From Alphaproteobacteria bacterium (lineage in GTDB: Bacteria > Pseudomonadota > Alphaproteobacteria > Rhizobiales > Rhizobiaceae): a stretch of 13,507 nt of DNA. The position numbers and the translations under genes are program-made. The first letter of the stretch is position 1; every line of letters begins with the position of its first letter. The notes under the pieces are model-generated. The model had not been told where the DNA came from. It worked only from the letters and a program-made list of their open reading frames with translations, and ran no database searches. Shown here one piece after another: positions 12,293 through 13,507 of this stretch. The stretch lies in NCBI GenBank assembly GCA_030428345.1, contig JAUIBM010000022.1, positions 1 to 13,507 on the forward strand. Direction: 5' to 3'.

Positions 12293-12448
12293 TTTAGGTT
12301 TAGACGTCAAGCTGCAGTAAGCTGTATTCCCGACTGCAAGTTTTGAGTTCCTACACTCTGAGCCGCCCTGTATACAATACGTTCATTGTATTATGTTTCG
12401 TGCACCCAGGTGAGTAGGTATTATGTTGAGCACTAGAGCTTTTTGCGA
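12293..12448. other. Gene-free stretch holding the presumed phage left terminus
   Basis: No gene is seen here. Read outward-in on the minus strand, 12355 begins TGTAGGAAC, resembling Mu's TGTA-type end; the 5 bases beyond it (CTCTG, 12356-12360) would be one copy of the target duplication. Just inside lie TGCAGT (12313-12318) and its inverse ACTGCA (12333-12338), and two AGCTG units 10 bases apart, which may be transposase-binding sites or a weak repressor terminator. Another TGTATACA-type candidate end lies at about 12376. The exact end cannot be settled without the other terminus. Confidence 0.4.
12372..12391. repeat. Inverted repeat ATACAAT-6-ATTGTAT
   Basis: A perfect 7-bp inverted repeat with a 6-base spacer lies between the presumed phage end and the IS630 relic. 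It may be an operator or promoter element of flanking DNA, part of an IS end, or a binding site near the phage terminus. AT-rich flanks raise the odds of chance, though a 7+7 match is still notable. Confidence 0.5.
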
Positions 12449-12849
12449 TCATTCTGGGTCTAATCCACCTGATCTGGAGTAGTTGGGGCATTCGCTGGTG
12501 CCGATGCTCCCGAGGCCGAATACGATTCGCTCGCCCGTATTTCGGAGCATAGCCTTGTGGCGCGAGAACGCTTTCTCGATAAGGTTGAATTCATGTTGTA
12601 AGGCGGAAGGTACCGAAATCTCTCGCCCTTCGCCTCGATGTTCTCGCGGATCGCCGCCCGCTTGTGGCTCGACAGATTGTCCATTACGACAATGTCGCCA
12701 AGCTTTTGTTTTGTTGCGAGTACCGAGGTCGCGCAGGCCTCGAACCAGCCGCCATCGATCGGCCCGTCGAGCAGCATTGGCACCATCATGCCCGACAGGC
12801 GCAATCCGGCGACGAGTGTTGTGGTCTTGCGGTGTCCATGTAGGAACCC
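12449..12849 (-). pseudogene. IS630-family transposase relic, 5'-truncated and frameshifted
   Basis: The minus-strand frame from 12849 reads GFLHGHRKTTTLVAGLRLSG, then DGPIDGGWFEA, IVVMDNLSSHKRAA and ERFRYLPPYN. This is the C-terminal half of an IS630-type DDE transposase, including the second catalytic Asp (MDN). Near 12590-12597 one base appears lost: the text shifts to another frame and goes on as FNLIEKAFSRHKAMLRNTGE, with the catalytic Glu, finishing CPNYSRSGGLDPE at a TGA (12449-12451). Upstream of 12849 the frame meets a TAG (12850-12852) and no N-terminal half with the first Asp is seen. It is therefore inactive. It lies outside the presumed phage end, in flanking DNA. Confidence 0.85.
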
Positions 12850-12896
12850 CTATCGATTAAGGACGCTGGAAAACGTCTAGTTGGAATTGCGGCCCC

Positions 12897-13507
12897 CTAG
12901 TTTTTCTTCAAGCAATAAGCGTGGATTCTAAATGTGCGGGTTGCGTCATCAGATATTACCCCGCATTGCCAGCCCGAGTTACCAGATTTGTCCTCGTATC
13001 TTTCTGAAATGAGATGTTTAAATGTTGAATTGTTTGCATTTTTTGCTGGGTCATTTGAATCATAATAACACGTCATCTCGCAGCCGCCGCTGATAGCAAT
13101 TGAATTTATTGGACAAAGTACGGTCTGAACGGTCTTTTCCCAATCACTCTTTTCCAAGTAATATTTGTTGCACGGGACTGGCTCCGAACTTTCTGTGGTT
13201 ATCCCAATTTTCGACAACGCAAAATCGGCTATTTGGTCGCGTTTCTCTTCAAAGAGTTTTTCTAATCTATTTTCGAATTCCTTTTTCACATTACGACTCT
13301 GAAATGAAAGTCCTAAGGTGTTAGTGGCTTGTGTGCGCTGATTAACAAACTCGATTGAACCCTCGACACTCTCACCCGCTGGTTTTGAGCATCTCAACGC
13401 AAAATCCCCAAACACAGATTTGTTCTTGTCAGTCTCGCAGGTTACTTCTTTGGAGGCGTTTGTGACGATCTTCTTGATCTCGAATTTGTCACCATCGAGT
13501 GGTCTGG
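12897..13507 (-). CDS. Unknown Cys-containing protein, 5' end outside the window
   Basis: The minus-strand frame is open from the right edge (13507) to a TAG at 12897-12899, giving at least 202 residues; it begins within the window as RPLDGDKFEIKKIVTNASKE, so any start near 13415 is probably internal. The base composition is much more AT-rich than the phage, with different codon use. Residues include a helix (about 70-95 of the visible part, VKKEFENRLEKLFEEKRDQI) and several Cys in the last 80 residues (VPCNKY, TVLCPIN, GGCEMTC, WQCGV, HAYCLKKN), suggesting disulfides in an exported protein. No family is recognised and no signal peptide can be checked. Probably host or older island DNA rather than phage. 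Confidence 0.7.
   Translation of the reverse strand, partial: RPLDGDKFEIKKIVTNASKEVTCETDKNKSVFGDFALRCSKPAGESVEGSIEFVNQRTQATNTLGLSFQSRNVKKEFENRLEKLFEEKRDQIADFALSKIGITTESSEPVPCNKYYLEKSDWEKTVQTVLCPINSIAISGGCEMTCYYDSNDPAKNANNSTFKHLISERYEDKSGNSGWQCGVISDDATRTFRIHAYCLKKN

Larger units (their letters stand above)
1..12355 (-). mobile_element. Mu-like transposable prophage, left (early) part; continues beyond the left edge of the window
   Basis: Gene content and order match Mu-like phages: S24 repressor divergent from Ner, then transposase A, ATPase B, Gam, GemA, Mor, endolysin and spanins, DUF2730, DUF3486 and gp28-type terminase. The lytic genes are all on the minus strand in one tightly overlapping series. 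The outer limit near 12355 is inferred. On the minus strand the DNA there begins TGTAGGAAC, which resembles the TGTA start of Mu's end, it lies just outside the repressor gene, and everything beyond it is IS relic and AT-rich DNA. The right end of the prophage (portal, head, tail, attR) is not in the window. Sure that it is a Mu-type phage; unsure of the exact end. Confidence 0.93.

Noticed and set aside
12483..12860. Plus-strand frame of 125 residues across the IS relic
   Set aside because: It is the antisense of the IS630 transposase remnant and its product resembles nothing.
12897..13415. A complete 172-residue gene beginning at a GTG at 13415
   Set aside because: The same frame is open all the way to the right edge with sensible protein sequence, so the true start is outside the window.
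1..13507. tRNA, rRNA or other structured RNA genes
   Set aside because: No cloverleaf, rRNA-like stretch or known riboswitch pattern was noticed on either strand by eye; a covariance-model scan would be needed to exclude them.

Overview
The window suggests a GC-rich alphaproteobacterium (Rhizobiales- or Rhodobacterales-like; inferred from codon use, phage type and the IS630 relic, not proven). About 92% of it, from position 1 to roughly 12355, is the left (early plus start of late) half of a Mu-like transposable prophage. Its lytic genes all run leftward on the minus strand. The only plus-strand gene is the lysogeny repressor at 11597-12292.

Region by region, in the phage's own order (right to left): (i) 12355 to 11463 holds the presumed left terminus, a LexA/CI-type S24 repressor and a compact divergent control region with two palindromic operators. 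(ii) 11462 to 8900 is the early operon before the transposase: a Ner-like regulator, a 44-residue membrane peptide, a protein with a DnaA domain IV-like helix-turn-helix, a ParB-like protein, a Cys-rich small protein, a 39-residue peptide and a 152-residue probable DNA-binding protein. (iii) 8891 to 5786 is the DDE transposase (MuA) and its AAA+ target-selector ATPase (MuB), separated by a 118-bp gap that carries a plus-strand-oriented hairpin with a T run. (iv) 5789 to 3135 is the semi-essential early region: two small unknown proteins, a 39-residue peptide, Gam, a double zinc-site protein, GemA (DUF1018) and a Mor-like activator. (v) 3134 to 1 begins the late region after a 90-100 bp gap: a GH24 endolysin with an N-terminal anchor, Rz and overlapping Rz1 spanins, a one-TM protein, DUF2730, a VpaChn25_0724-type protein, the small terminase (DUF3486) and the first 58 codons of the large terminase (Mu gp28 type), cut by the window edge.

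The genes are packed to an extreme degree. Most junctions are ATGA, TGATG or TAGTG overlaps, so translational coupling is likely along the whole operon. This overlap pattern also fixes several starts and exposes three peptides of about 40 residues.

To the right of the phage is different DNA. A 5'-truncated, frameshifted IS630-type transposase relic (12449-12849) is followed by a much more AT-rich gene (12897-13507) for a Cys-containing, possibly exported protein whose 5' end lies outside the window. Gene-family calls rest on recognition of motifs and order; no database search was run.
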